DNA of 64,000 bases from Kingdonia uniflora (lineage: Eukaryota > Streptophyta > Magnoliopsida > Ranunculales > Circaeasteraceae). The number at the start of each line of letters is the position of its first letter. The stretch's first letter is position 1. Positions 31,566 through 43,964 of this stretch are shown here, one piece after another. The stretch covers positions 1,302,001-1,366,000 of the forward strand of contig JACGCM010001796.1 in assembly GCA_014058105.1 (NCBI GenBank), read 5' to 3'. The notes below the pieces were generated by a model. It was not told the origin of the DNA. It worked only from the letters and a program-made list of their open reading frames with translations, and did not search any database. Position numbers and translations under genes: made by a program.

Positions 31566-34500
31566 ATGGAGACCAACAATTGGAGAGCTTCTAACAAGGA
31601 CAAGGACAACAACAACGATGATGATGATGTCCCTGATTGGAGACTCCAACTACAACCCGATTCTCGCCAAAGGATCGTCAACAAAATGTAAGAAAAACCC
31701 TCTTTTCTTTACTTTATTTTGTGATATATGTAATTATGATTGATTTATTATCATTAGTGTAGAGTTCCAGTGGTTCTAACTTGTAGTAATTGATTATTGT
31801 GGTGATAGGGATTAAGAATTAGGAACCCATTGAATATTAGCTAATTTGAAGTACCCCCTTTGTGTATTTTATTAGAATCAAGGTTTTGATTGATGTTGGC
31901 TATTATTGATTGATCACGGTCACTGTAGAATTCTAGTGTATGTAACGTCTAATAAGTGATTTATGTGGTGATCGGGGTTGAGAACTATAAACCCAATGAT
32001 TTTTAGTTCATAATAAGTACCCCCTTTATGAGTTTAATAGAATTGCTGGGTTTTGAGTCGCAATTTATCGGAAAGTTTTTTTTTTTTTTTTGCTTGAGTA
32101 TGTGAAATTTATAGTTATGGTTGATTGATCTTCGTTAGATTCGTTACTGTAGAGTTCTAGTGGTTCTAACTCTTAGTAATTTATTTATGTGGTGATCTGG
32201 GTTACAAAACAGGAAGCCAATGTTTTTTAGTTGATTTTAGACCAGCTAGGATTGATTGATTGATTGATCATCGTTACTGTAGAATTCTAGTGGTTCTAAC
32301 TTATAGTTACGTGATTTATGTGGTGATTGAGGTTGAGAACTAGGAACCCATTGAATATTAGCGTGTATTTTGTTAGAATCAAGGGGGTTTTAAGCTGTGA
32401 TTCATTGAAAAGTTGTGTTTTTTACTTGATTTTGTTGTGATATATGTTTGCTATTATTGATCATTGGTTGGTACTGTAGAATTCTAGTGGTTATAGCTTT
32501 TAGTAATTGATTTATGTGGTGATCAGGGCTAAGAATTAGGAACCCAATGATTTTTAGTTAATTTTAAATACCCACTTTGTGAGTTTTAAAATCAAGGGGT
32601 TTTAAATCGAAAAACCGTAGTTTCTTTTAGCAATTTGTTGTTTTATCCGTGGAACTGAAGCAGTTCTTTTGCAGTTGTAAGTTTTTTCCTGGTTAATTGC
32701 TGATATAAATAGTACTAGATAAATAGGTAAAAAAAATCCTTCATAAAAGAGGCAAAAAATCTTGAGAAGTACGAATTTATGCGCACACCCAATTAATCGA
32801 GAGAAATCACGAAATATCCAGTGTTATTAGTGAATGATTTGTACCCTCTTGTGAGTTTTGTTAGAATTAAGAGTTTCTGAATCGCAACTCATAAAAAAAT
32901 CATATTTTATTTTGTTGGTTTATCGTTTTACATGCGAAACTAAAGCCGTTTTCATAGTTTGAAGTTTAATATGTGCTTTACTTGCTAAACTTGAGGTTAA
33001 TTGCTGGTCTAAATACTACATAGTAAATTTACACAAAGAAAAAGTACTTCATGAAAAAAAAGGCAAAATTAATCTTGAGAAGTACTAAATTTATGAGAAT
33101 TTCCAGTTAATCAAGATAAATCACGAAATTCCTTTATTTTTTGGACAAGATTGACGTTATTTACGGGGCATATTTTCTTCTGCAAACCGGAACATAATAA
33201 TTAGAACTGAGGATTTGTTGCCATTATTAAACCTATAGTAAAAAGAATCGCTAATTGGGTTCTTAAATCTAGACCAGCGAAGCGATACTATGCATTGGCA
33301 GTATGGAAAGTGACCGATGATCCTGGTTTTGCAAGTTGAATAGTGCCTCAGGTGTTGTGGCAATTCATTGTAGCCTAAGGGAGAAGATTTATTGATATAA
33401 AGACTAGGGTTTGGAGATAAAGCCTATGCCCACGTTTTGTATGTGCTATTGCATTGGGGTGGGATAAATGAAAGCAACTTGGCCACAACCCATGAACACT
33501 AATTTTTACTGAAGACTGTGATAATATGACCTAATCAGTATATTTAGATTTCTAGTCTGTGCTAGGTTAATTCTCCTCCTTGGCAGTGCAAAGCTATGAT
33601 GAAGAATACAAGGAGGATGATACCTTTACTGGAGGAATTCAGTACATACCATGATTATAGGGAGAGTAGTTTCTGTGCTGACTTTTGGCCTCTTTTCATG
33701 ATGTAATAGGAGAAATTGCGTTCCTGGATCTCCCTCTTAGACTGCTTATTTTGTTTGAAGAGGATGTCAAGGGTATTACACATTTTAGGTTGTATTCTGT
33801 TTGTGTTCATTATACTTGATCACGGGGAACCCCAGCCTTGCAAAATAAATAAATAAATAAAAAACCATTCAGTTAATCTATCTTTTCTCTAGGAATCCTT
33901 CCAGATTTACCTTATAAGAACACTAGTTTCATTATTTCCTCTTTTTTTTTGCCTTGGTGTAACTATAAAGTATAACCTAATAAAACTTCGCTTGATATGT
34001 ACAGAATGGAGACTTTAAAGAAGTACTTTCCAATTTCTGTCCCTGATGGACTACAGGAGCTTAAGAAAATTGCCACAAGATTGGAGGAAAAAACCTACGA
34101 TGCTGCTACGAGCCAGGTAGATTTATTAGTTGCGGATTTTAATGTTTTTATTTGTTTCTCCGAAGATGCCTTTTTGCTTTATTCAATGACATCCTTTCAT
34201 TTTCATAAGAAATTGGAAGATGTACCTTTATACGACATTCTAATGAGGGAAGCAGGGATGTTAGGCACAACCAAATACTTTTGAACTATTTGAAAGAATT
34301 ACAGTCTCACATCCCGAGCAACACTACTAAATGATAATAAAAAAAAGTGATGAAATATCTAAACATGGTTTACTTATAAGCAATGAATTTGACCTCTACT
34401 ATCTACCTAGGTATAATTTTCATATAAAGCAGGTGGTGTTTGACGGGACTCTTTATCCCCAAATGTGATCTGTCAAATCCATGAAAAGAGGGAACCAATA

Positions 34501-37500
34501 CAAATTCTAGAAATATCTGACATCATTAACTTCATAGTTACATGTGTTTTTATGGCGGCAATGACAGCTCTCCCATCACCTAACTATGTCCAAAAAGGTC
34601 GTTGATTAAATTATCGTTATAAGCTATTTTGTACCATTCCATCCTTCAGTCAACATAACGAAATGTGATGAGTGAAATAAGAAAGAAGAAAAGTTAGACT
34701 TGTGTTTCTTTACTCTCTGGATGCCTATAATTTGAAGTAACGATATTAGAAACCGAACTACCTAGATTAGAAACTTTACGAAAGTAAGCAACTAGGTTAA
34801 AAACTTAACTAAGTAGGGCACTAATTACAATGTGATGATAATTGCTTGAACTGATATAGTCGCATGTTTTCTCTCTCTTTGTGTAAAACAATCTCTCACT
34901 TTCAATGACTTCTACGAGTTTGTTTGTGCGTCTTCTCCTTTTTTGCATTTTTGGTGTCTTCCCCACCATTGAGGGAACAACATGTGTTTAAAAGGGAAAC
35001 CAGATCTTATTCCCCATTTGTTTCGAACGTTATTCGGAAGACACAAAAAGGGTTAGTGTCATTTTAAGCACTTTTGATCCCCTGAATGGGGAAAACACAA
35101 AAGGAGAAGACACAATAACGGATTCGATTTCTCTTCTAATCCATATACTCATTTCCATCTCTTTCCTTTTTCTTCTCCCCTTATTTCTTTTCTCTTTCTT
35201 TTGTTTTTAGGACTTCAATTCTTTTTTTAGTAGCATGTAGTTAGGAAAATCCTTAGAGAACATTAAAGAAACTTCCCAGAATTCGATTTATCATTATTTT
35301 TGTGTTTTTTATCCATCAATGGGCTTGTGTTGCTTCTGCCTTCATTCACTATAAGATAAAGTAAAAGATTATGCAATTTATAAACCTCTCCCACGTTTTC
35401 CATATCTAACTAAGGGATTGAGCTTTCTGTCTCAAATCACCTCTTTGGCCAATATAACCTTCTATCCTCTCTATTTTCAATGCAGGGACATATTTTGCCT
35501 TACAGAGTCATCAAAATATGTTGATCTTTTTCCCCAAGATTGGTATTTAGTTAAATTATTATGGATTTTGGACGGTTCATTGTGTGAAGCAAATAAAGTA
35601 TAAAAGTTTTACCAAAAATTAACATCTTTTACATAAGCTGCCGATTTCTCAATGTGACTAGTTATGATGTGAAACGGGTCATATGGTCGTCTCTCACCGT
35701 CGCGTCGGGCCTAGCCTACTTTAGTTAGATTACTGCTGGAGTTGTGTTAATATTTTTTTTCCTCTATTGTTAGGTTAGTAGGATTGAGAGAGATCTTCTA
35801 GGAGAGATTCTAGGGAGATAATTAAGGTTTTGGAAAATAAATGCAGGAAGCTGGTGTAATTGTTTTTTGGTTGTTGAAGTTGAACTCAAGTTTTGAGATT
35901 AAATTTATGTTAATTTAATTTGTTTTTGTCTTTAGTTTTGTTATTAATTGGCGTAGAATTGAAACGGTTCCGCTTCCGTGTTGTTTTCTCGTAATATTTG
36001 GCATCAGAGCGATTTCCAGATCCCGAGGATGGTTTTGATTCGGTTTGCAATGGCTCGAAGGAAGACCAATGCTACTGTTAAACTATAGACCTTTACTCTA
36101 TGTTGTATCATTAGTAACCTATGTAACTGCCTTCTTTAATAGCTTTTTTGTAACTGCTCATTAATCATCATTAGTAACCTATGTAACCTAGGTAACAACT
36201 CATTTATGTACTCATGTATATATACACCTCCTAGAGAGAAGATTGATAAACTTGACATTTACCAAACTATCATGGTATCAGACGGTCTACGACCTCTCTA
36301 ACTTCCAGCCTCCTAGCTCTCCGCTGCCCATCTCCTATCCATCTCTTCTTTCATCAATCTTTTCTCTTACCCAAACAACCTATTCTATTTTTGCATCGAC
36401 AATGGCGAATTCTAGCACTTCTAATACCACAATGGCGAATTCTTCCTCTGGTTCTTCTACTCTCATGTCACCCTCTATAACACATATCTCCTTGTCTACT
36501 CCCAATGTTGGACACTTCATCAAGTTAACTGATAGCAACTATATGACACGGTTGTGTCAAATGAAACTCTTCCTCCATGGCCATAACTGTATGTGCTTTG
36601 TTGATGGCTCTCATCCCCCCCCCCCTTCTCTCACTCTAGTTGTTGATGGCACCTTTCCTATCCGTAGTAATCCGGAGTACACTGCTGATCTGCTGATCAA
36701 TTGGTAAAGAGTTATATCACCTCTACTCTTACAGAATCTGTTTTGGCTTTAGTGGTTGGCACCGCTACTTCTCGTGCACAGTATGGGATTGTCTTTCTCG
36801 CCACTTTGCCCAACAATCTGAGGCCAATGTTGCAAACATGCGTTTCTAGCTTCTTTCTCTATCAAAAGGCACTCAGACTGTGTCTAAATATCTACAATAC
36901 GTTAAGACGCTCCCTGATTCCTTAGCTTCTATTGGTCAGCCTGTGTATAACATCGATTTGGTAACGTCTATTCTGCGAGGCTTGGACGCTGATTATGGCA
37001 TGATTGTGACGACAATCCTTAATTTTTCACCCTTACCCCAATATGAGGATCTTCGTGCGTGTCTCCTTGCATTTGAGACTTAGATGGCTCATTCTTCTCC
37101 TGTTGTCTCTCCTCATACAAGTCTCTTAGCCACTCAAAACTATTGCTTCTGAGAACACTCCATCCCGTGGAAATCGCGGGCAAAACCAACATGGCAATCG
37201 TGGGAACAATTAGTATGGTAATTGCAACAGGAATCGCAATCAGACACGTGGTTACAACAACAATATCAACATGAACAACAACACTAGCATTCCTGGTACT
37301 CCACCTGCTCATGTGTCAGGTTTGTGGTAGAGTCGGACACATGACTCTCGCCTGTCCTCGTTATGCTACCTTGAACCAGCTTCGCTTCTTACAACCTTTG
37401 TTGGTTCTTGGACTGCCTATGACATTACCTATGGATCCGAACTGGTATCCTGACATGACACTGGAGCCACGCATCATATGACCGGAAATGCCGATGCTAT

Positions 37501-40500
37501 TCAAAATTGCGCCCCATACACTAGTAATAATTATGTTCTCCTTGGCAATGGTGCAACGCTTAACATATCCCATACTAGTAGCATTCCTCTTACCCTTGGT
37601 TTTCGTATTTTTCATTTACATAATGCCTACCATGTTCCAGCAATGTAGAAGAACTTATTATCGGTTGCTAGATTCACTCGTGATAACTCTGTCAGTTTCA
37701 CCTTTACTCCTTATGGTTATTCTATTTCTGACTTTTCAACAGGTGTTCCTCTATTTCAGGGCCAATGGAAGGGTGATCTTTATCCTATTTCCTTATGTCG
37801 TGATTCTCCTCAGGCTTTTACTCGATTATCTACTCACTTATGGCACAATAGGCTTGGTCATCCAAATGCTTGGATCTTGTTTTATTTATGCTCAAATAAG
37901 TTTCTTAGTCCGAACTTTCATCGAAATCATTCCTTTTGTAAAGGTTGTGCGTTGGGTAATTCCATACACCTCCCCTTTCATAATAGCCATGAGATAAGCG
38001 TCAAATCTCCCTTTTATATTGTGCATTCAGATGCGTGGATGTCTCATGTTATATTTGTTTATGGTTTTAAATACTATGTTTTGTTTATTGACGACTTCAC
38101 TAGGTACATTTGGGTTTTTCCCATGCGCCGTAAGTCTGAAGTATTCACACATTCTTAAACATTCCTTCATAGTATCCGAAACATTTTTATTTTTAATAGT
38201 AGCCTCAAGTTCTTTCAAAGTGATGGGGGTACTGAAAATCAGTTTGGTTCTCTTTGTCATGAATTAGGCATTCACCACCGTCTCTCTTGCCCTTACACCC
38301 CACAACAAAACGGCCTTGCTGAATGGAAGCACCGTCATATCGTTGACATGGCACACACTCTTCTAGTTACCTCTCACAAGCTCCACTTAACCTTTGGGTT
38401 GAAGCCGTTTCCACTGCAGTTTATCTTATCAATCATCTTCCCACGCCATTACTCCAATGGGATTCCCCTTATTCTCGTCATTTTGGTCAAACCCCATCCT
38501 ATACTGACCTCCGTGCCTTCGGTTGTGCGTGTTATCCACACTTAGGGGATTATTTTACTAACAAACTATTGCCAAGGTCTGTTGAATGCATGTTGTTGAA
38601 TGCATGTTTTTAGGTTACATCTTTCAACATAAGGGGTATAGGTGCCTTGATCCAGCTACCAATTGTGTGTATGTTTCTCGCCATGTGAGATTTGATGAGC
38701 AACAGTTTCCCTTTGCCCTTGTACAACATGCTTTAATGGCGCCCCGTCCTGATTACATTGAGTTGGATTTTGCTCATGTGATAACATCTCCTTCATAACC
38801 ACTTGCTCATGCTTGTCACACTCCACCTACATCAGTTGCTGAACCTCTACCAATTGTTGAACGAGATTTTCATTTGTATTATCAGCGCTCACGCATCCGC
38901 CTGCTAATGATTCTTCAAAGTTGCGACCACCGAAAGATGTTGAGTCAGGTCATTCAACTTTTACTCCTTAAATGATACTCAACCAGCCATTTCTCCTACA
39001 TATCTACCTCTTCAGCAATCCACTCGTCCTATGATGACCAGAACTTGTGATGGTACCATTCCACCAAAGTCATATGCCCTTCATACTATTCGGTACCCGC
39101 TACCTCGGGCCTATCTTGTTCAGGTACCTTCCTCAGAGTTTGAGTGGCGTGTTGCTATGGCTGATGAGTTCAATGTTCTTCTCAAAAATCAGACCTGGTC
39201 TCTTGTTCCTCTATCGCCTGCTCAGAACACTGTTGGTTGCAAATGAGTGTTCACACTTAAGGGAAAGTTTGATGGTTCTGTTGAACGTCACAAGGCACGA
39301 TTAATGGCTAAAGGGTTTCACCAGCAACAAGGTCTTGACTATGATGAGACATTCGGTCATGTGGTTAAATCTACTACTATACGCACAGTTCTCAGTCTTG
39401 CTGTATCTCCGACAGTTGGATGTGAAAAACACATTTCTCCATGGATATCTTTTTGAGACGGTTTACATAACAACCCCCAGTCTTTGTAGATTCGAGTCAT
39501 CCGCATTATGTGTGCAGGCTTCACAAAGCCATTTACGGTCTAAAGCAGGCTCCTCGCGTTGGTTCTAGCGGTTCAGCAGTTTTCTAGTAGTTTTCTATTA
39601 CAGTATGGGTTTCTTCAAAGTAGAGCCGACTCTTCCATGTTTGTTTATAAAGCTTCCTCCGAGATGGTGGTTCTTCTATTATATGTAGATGATATTGTGC
39701 TCACAGGGAACTCGCCTTCTCTCATTTCATCCTTTGTTTCCACTCTTGGTAAGGAGTTTGAGATAAAGGATCTCAGACTTCTCAATTACTTTTTGGGCCT
39801 TGAGGCAACTTATATAGAATCTGGTTTACATCTTTCTCAAGTAAAATACACAATTGATCTTCTTCGTCGCACTAACATGACCGAGTATAAACCGTGTTAT
39901 ACTTCGTTGAGTGCTAAGTCTCAATTATCTGGTAATTCTCTTTCTGATACTACGGATACTACGGAGTATCGTCGTCTTGTGGGGTCCCTCCAGTACTTGA
40001 CTTTTACGAGGCCAGACATTGCCTTTGTCTTTCATCATGTAGCTCAGTTGATGAGTGCTCTCCGCTCTGGGGATCTTAATGTTAAACGTATTCTCCATTA
40101 CCTTAAAGGCACAATTGATTTTGGTTTGGCTTTTCGGCAAGCTTCTATCCTTCTATCACTACATGCGTTTTGTAATGCTGATTGGGCTGGTTGTCTTGAT
40201 ACATGGCGTTCTACCTAGGCATTTGTGTGTTTCTGAGTCCAAATCTTATTTCTTGGACTGCTAAGAAACAACCTACCTTGTCTCGCTTTAGTGTTGAGTC
40301 TGAGTATCGTTCCCTTGCACATGTTTGTGCAGAGACGGTGTGGATTGCTCATTTTCTCCGTGAGCTCCATATGCATATTCCACCACCCATATTTCTCTTT
40401 TGTGACAACCTAAGCACTACTTATATGGCCTCTAACCCGGTTTTCTATGCTCGCACAAAGCATATTGAGCTTGACTATCACTTCATTTGTGAGCGTGTTG

Positions 40501-43500
40501 TTTCTGGGACACATCGGGTCCAGTTTGTTCCCTCGTTCAAGCAACTTGCCGATCTCTTCACTAAAGGTCTTCACAAGCATCGCTTTGAGTTATTGCGTTC
40601 AAACTTGTCCATCAAAGACCGCCAAGTTTGCGGGGGAGTGTTAAACTATGGACCTTTACTCTATACTGCATCATTAGTAACCTATGTAATTTCCTTTTTT
40701 AACAACTTCTTTGTAACTGCTAATTAATTATCATTAGTAACCTATGTAACCTATGTAACAACTCATTTATGCACTCATGTATATATATGCATCTCCTAGA
40801 GAGAAGACTGATAAGCTTGACATTTACCAAACTATCAGCTACCATGACGGATAGCCTTGCCAAATTATCTAAAATGTTCGATGAGCTAGTCGAACCTTTG
40901 GGTTCGAGAGGATTCTTACCCCCTCCCCTAAAGGCCACGCTTGGGCCAACGACAGTTTCGCCGACACCAGTCGAAACAACACAAAGCCCTGCCAACGGGT
41001 TGATCGCAGGATTCGTGAGAGCCTTACTAACAGAAAATGGGATTGAAAAGGCCGTTGGTTCGAAAACCCTAACTGGCATAATTGCCAATAGTTCAAAAAC
41101 AAAAGAAATTACGATTAGTGAGAGATGAACATCAGAAATCGTCACAGTGAGCATCTCAAATTGAGTATTAGATCGAAATCGAGGTTGAAATAATAAATAA
41201 ATAAAAAATTCGGTGTTGTTGCTGGCTCAAGCCAAAGAGGCATCGCGATTGAGAAAGAAAGAATATCACGTGGGTGGCACGTTGGTTATATTACTATGCT
41301 GTCAGGGGTGGCGCCAGGGAGCTCCGGGGCGCCCAATTTTCAACTATCCGCCCTGCCACCCTAGGGCGCTTGAAAGGGCGGGGCGCCGCTGAGGCGCCCT
41401 GGGGCATTTTTTTTTTAATTCTAGTTTTTCCAAATGATTTGGCTTAATAATAAATAAATAAATAAATAACAAAAAAAAAACATAGAATTGCTAAATCATT
41501 TGGCATTTTCAAACACTAAATAAATAAAAATAAAGCAAATCCTCAATTCCTCATTAACTCTCTCTCTCTCTCTCAAGTACACAGGTCTCTCCAAAAGACC
41601 CAAGTTCAAAAAAAAAAAATTGTCTTTCTTTGATTACGAATTGGCTGCAGGTCTTTATCCTAGACCCAAGTTCAAGAAAAAAATAATACATTGAGTCATG
41701 TTTGAATTAAATAATACATTACAAATTTACATTGACATGTTATTCACATATTGTTTCGGCTCCTCCTCCCGCCTAGCGCTCCGCCCCGCCTAGCGCCCCG
41801 CCCCGGCAGTGACCATGCCCACCGCCTAGCGCTCCGCCCTGCCCTTGACAGCATAGGCTTACATAACACTCTTGGATCAGGCCCAAACCTAAACCTAACC
41901 CGCTCGATCGTCAAAGTTGTCGCAGGTCTGAAACGCTACATCCCACGACCTAAAACCCACCCGTTTACCAATCAAAGGTTTTTGGTCGCAATTTGCAGAG
42001 GAGGGAAGAAGAAGATTGGAGGAGAAATGAAGGTTGGTCGACGATGAAACAAATCAAAGCGACGTTGGGTTCCCACAATCAAAAGTTGGGTTTCTCCATC
42101 AATTTTATTTCGAGAGGACCGAAACCCAGTTGCAACATCACGAACGAGAAGGAAGAAGGAATGATTTAGTGATCCAGGGCCCACGAGTTGCAAAACCTCC
42201 TAACTCACGTGTGTTGTACGTGCTTCCCATATCTCAAACACATCAGCAACATTTTATTTTACAAGTTGATTGATAAATCTTTTGGGCATGTCTTAGGGCA
42301 TGCCAAGGCATACACCTCTTGGCATGCATGGGCACAGTATATGGCATGTCAATAGTGATTTATATCAAATAAAAGGTGTCCTCCAGTAGTGCACGAAGCA
42401 AGAAACGTGTTGAAACATGACCGATAAGCCAACGCTAGTCGATCCGATTTGGGATGATTTCTTTGCGAATTTTGAGAAGAGGATCACAATACTTTCTTTA
42501 CTTTCAGAAGTTGGTCGACTTGGGGTCGTACCCCCGCTTTCAGGCACAATCTTTAGGTACAGAAAATTCTTCGGACGACTTCAAGAAGAGTTCCACCTCG
42601 CTAATTTTGTGGACAGAATTTTTTAAAACGGAGGGATTTAATGTGACACTGGTCACATGGTCGTCTCTCACTGTTGCGTGGGGCCTAGCCTATTTTAGTT
42701 AGATCACTGTTGGAGTTGTGTTAATATTTTGTTTCCTCTATTGTTGGGTTAGTAGGATTGAGAGAGATCTTTCAGGAGAGATTCTAAGGAGATACTTATG
42801 GTTTTGGAGAATAAATGCAGGAAGGCGGTGTAATTATTTTTTGTTGTTGAAGTTAAATTCAAGTTTTGAGATTAAGCTTATGTTAATTTAAATTTTTTGT
42901 GTCTTTAGTTTTGTTATTAATTGGTGTAAAATTGAAACGTTTCCACTTCCGCGCCGTATTCTCGTCAAGTTCTGTCATGATGAAAGTCTTGTGTAATATT
43001 TCCAAGTCTCATATTCGTACTTATTAAACCATAGGCATAGTGAAAAAATACTCAACTTTTGAGATAATACTCTTAGCTTTATAAATCTCATAAATACGAA
43101 AGCCATCATAACCTCAACACTTGAATGACCACCATTCATTCTTGCTACCATTTACGAAACCATGGGAAAATGTTTAATTATTCTGATAACTCAAAACTTT
43201 CAAAAGTAATGCAGGTCTCGACACGCCATTACTAAATAGAAGGTACTTCGATTCTCAAAATAATAGAAAAGGGTCCTTCTGGGAACTCGAATGCCATTTA
43301 TTATCTTTGTAGTTCGTTAAATTGTGAATTTCAGTAGTTTTTTAGTTTTTCTTTTGGCACTATTTCATCTTGCATATTTAGCTTATATATTTTTGTAACC
43401 TTACGTTATTTTCAGTCGGATTATCTGCGGAAAATATCTTTGAAAATGCTGACAATGGAGACTAAAGTTCAGAACACTGTCATGCCTAATTCAGACAAAT

Positions 43501-43530
43501 CTACAACTAACCAGAATCCTGCAGATCTAG
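31566..43530 (+). CDS. MED15-like KIX module (unit B), no downstream exons found
   Basis: Exons 31,566-31,687 ([16 protein letters not shown]), 34,005-34,116 ([31 protein letters not shown]) and 43,416-43,530 ([17 protein letters not shown]). All are open, with canonical GT-AG sites and the same phases as the other units. Intron 2 is 9.3 kb because of nested retrotransposons. No acceptor-linked MED15 exon follows before unit C. The product is therefore a KIX-only protein of about 116 residues plus intron-encoded residues, or exon 3 (phase 1) splices into the phase-compatible unit C exons at 48,031. In MED15 the KIX domain binds activation domains. It has a TATA box and a conserved leader. It may be a pseudogene. 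Confidence 0.55.
35665..35994 (+). repeat. 5' LTR of the outer element
   Basis: Starts TGATGTGAAACGGG and ends TTCTCGTAA (the 3' copy ends TTCTCGTCA). Direct repeat of 42,639-42,967 with scattered substitutions, by eye around a tenth of positions. Confidence 0.85.
36047..36075 (+). pseudogene. Start of the outer element's Gag-like ORF, cut by copia
   Basis: ATG at 36,050 opens MARRKTNAT, which is interrupted after nine codons by the copia insertion. The frame resumes at 40,844. Both parts lie in the same frame once the copia and one copy of the GCTAC duplication are disregarded. Confidence 0.7.
36402..40640 (+). pseudogene. Copia gag-pol polyprotein, multiply disrupted
   Basis: From ATG 36,402: a Gag domain ([20 protein letters not shown]), then a stop at 36,705 and frame changes. 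Next come a zinc knuckle [15 protein letters not shown] near 37,316 and the protease DTGATHHM at 37,457, preceded by a TGACA tandem duplication that shifts the frame. The integrase follows with [25 protein letters not shown] and the catalytic Glu in QNGLAEWKH (37,840-38,340). Reverse transcriptase has a TGA replacing Trp in GCKWVF at 39,244 and [11 protein letters not shown] at 39,681. RNase H is split near 40,216 and ends DRQVCGGV. At least seven lesions are visible; it cannot move by itself. Confidence 0.92.
40639..40837 (+). repeat. 3' LTR of the nested copia
   Basis: 199 bp, matching the 5' LTR at 36,076-36,272 (197 bp). Followed directly by the GCTAC duplication. Confidence 0.93.
40844..41128 (+). 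pseudogene. Outer element Gag-like ORF, continuation
   Basis: The open frame [36 protein letters not shown], and so on ends at TGA 41,126-41,128 after about 94 residues. No zinc knuckle or polymerase domain follows. I do not recognise a family; the short N-terminal helix and Pro/Thr linker are only Gag-like by position. Confidence 0.5.
41278..41870. mobile_element. GC-rich-ended MITE inside the outer LTR element
   Basis: The end CTATGCTGTCAGGGGTGGCG and the reverse complement of the other end (CTATGCTGTCAAGGGCAGGG) are inverted repeats. The outermost 100 bp on each side are unusually G+C-rich with repeated GGCGCC/GGGGCG words, while the core is AT-rich with an (AATA)n run and a CT run. Target-site duplication not resolved; hAT-like by its CAGGGGTGGC terminus. 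Confidence 0.6.
42639..42967 (+). repeat. 3' LTR of the outer element
   Basis: Direct repeat of 35,665-35,994. It is preceded by a purine tract and followed by AGTTC, a near copy of the AGTTA found before the 5' LTR. Confidence 0.85.
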
Positions 43531-43614
43531 GTAACAGCAAGAATTGGCTAACTGATTTTTACTCAATGCAACTCGATATCGTTCAGCATTAATTACGATA
43601 AGTGAAACCTGTGA

Positions 43615-43855
43615 TATGTTGTAGAATAATCCATCATATAAAATTGCATGCCCTCATATTCTCTATTACTATGAATCACATTATGAGGGTTTTTTTTTGC
43701 TGGGCAAGCTGCGGTTAGGCATCTCATGGAGATATATACAGGAACGGTATATAATTAATTACATCATATAGTATGTTTAATACTTAGCATACTCTTCAAT
43801 AATAGTATTAGGATTAATGTACACGGAGCTAGGGGATAGCAATACTTTACCAATA
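43615..43855 (+). repeat. Third copy of the unit A direct repeat
   Basis: In unit B, just after exon 3: GTTAGGCATCTCATGG, ACGGTATATAATTAATTA, AATGTACACGGAGCTAGGGG, TAGCAATACTT. Same position relative to exon 3 as copy 1 in unit A. Confidence 0.8.
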
Positions 43856-43964
43856 CTAATTACATAATCAACTAAGGAATCAACTCCCATTTTTGTCTCT
43901 CTTTAAGACTTAAGAGTGAAAAATCCTGAATTTTATTAGTGCTAAAATCACGTGTCAAATTTTA

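Larger units (their letters stand above)
36076..40837 (+). mobile_element. Ty1/copia retrotransposon, nested
   Basis: 4,762 bp. LTRs at 36,076-36,272 and 40,639-40,837 (TGTTAAACTAT to AAACTATCA). GCTAC is duplicated at 36,071-36,075 and 40,838-40,842. A TGGTATCAGA primer-binding site follows the 5' LTR, and a GCGGGGGAG purine tract precedes the 3' LTR. The domain order gag, protease, integrase, reverse transcriptase, RNase H identifies Ty1/copia. The LTRs differ at roughly a tenth of positions by eye. Confidence 0.95.
35665..42967 (+). mobile_element. Non-autonomous LTR element in unit B intron 2, host of a nested copia
   Basis: LTRs at 35,665-35,994 and 42,639-42,967 (about 330 bp each). 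TGGCATCAGAGC (35,999-36,010) is a one-mismatch initiator-Met primer-binding site, and GGAGGGATT lies before the 3' LTR. The flanks AGTTA (35,660-35,664) and AGTTC (42,968-42,972) are a slightly mutated 5-bp duplication. The internal part codes only for a short Gag-like frame; no polymerase is visible. Removing the nested copia leaves about 2.5 kb. Confidence 0.85.

Noticed and set aside
36402..40640. An active copia element
   Set aside because: Stops and frameshifts affect gag, protease, reverse transcriptase and RNase H, and the LTRs differ clearly.
41300..41860. GC-rich segments as a CpG-island promoter
   Set aside because: They are the inverted ends of a MITE with repeated GGCGCC words inside an LTR element.
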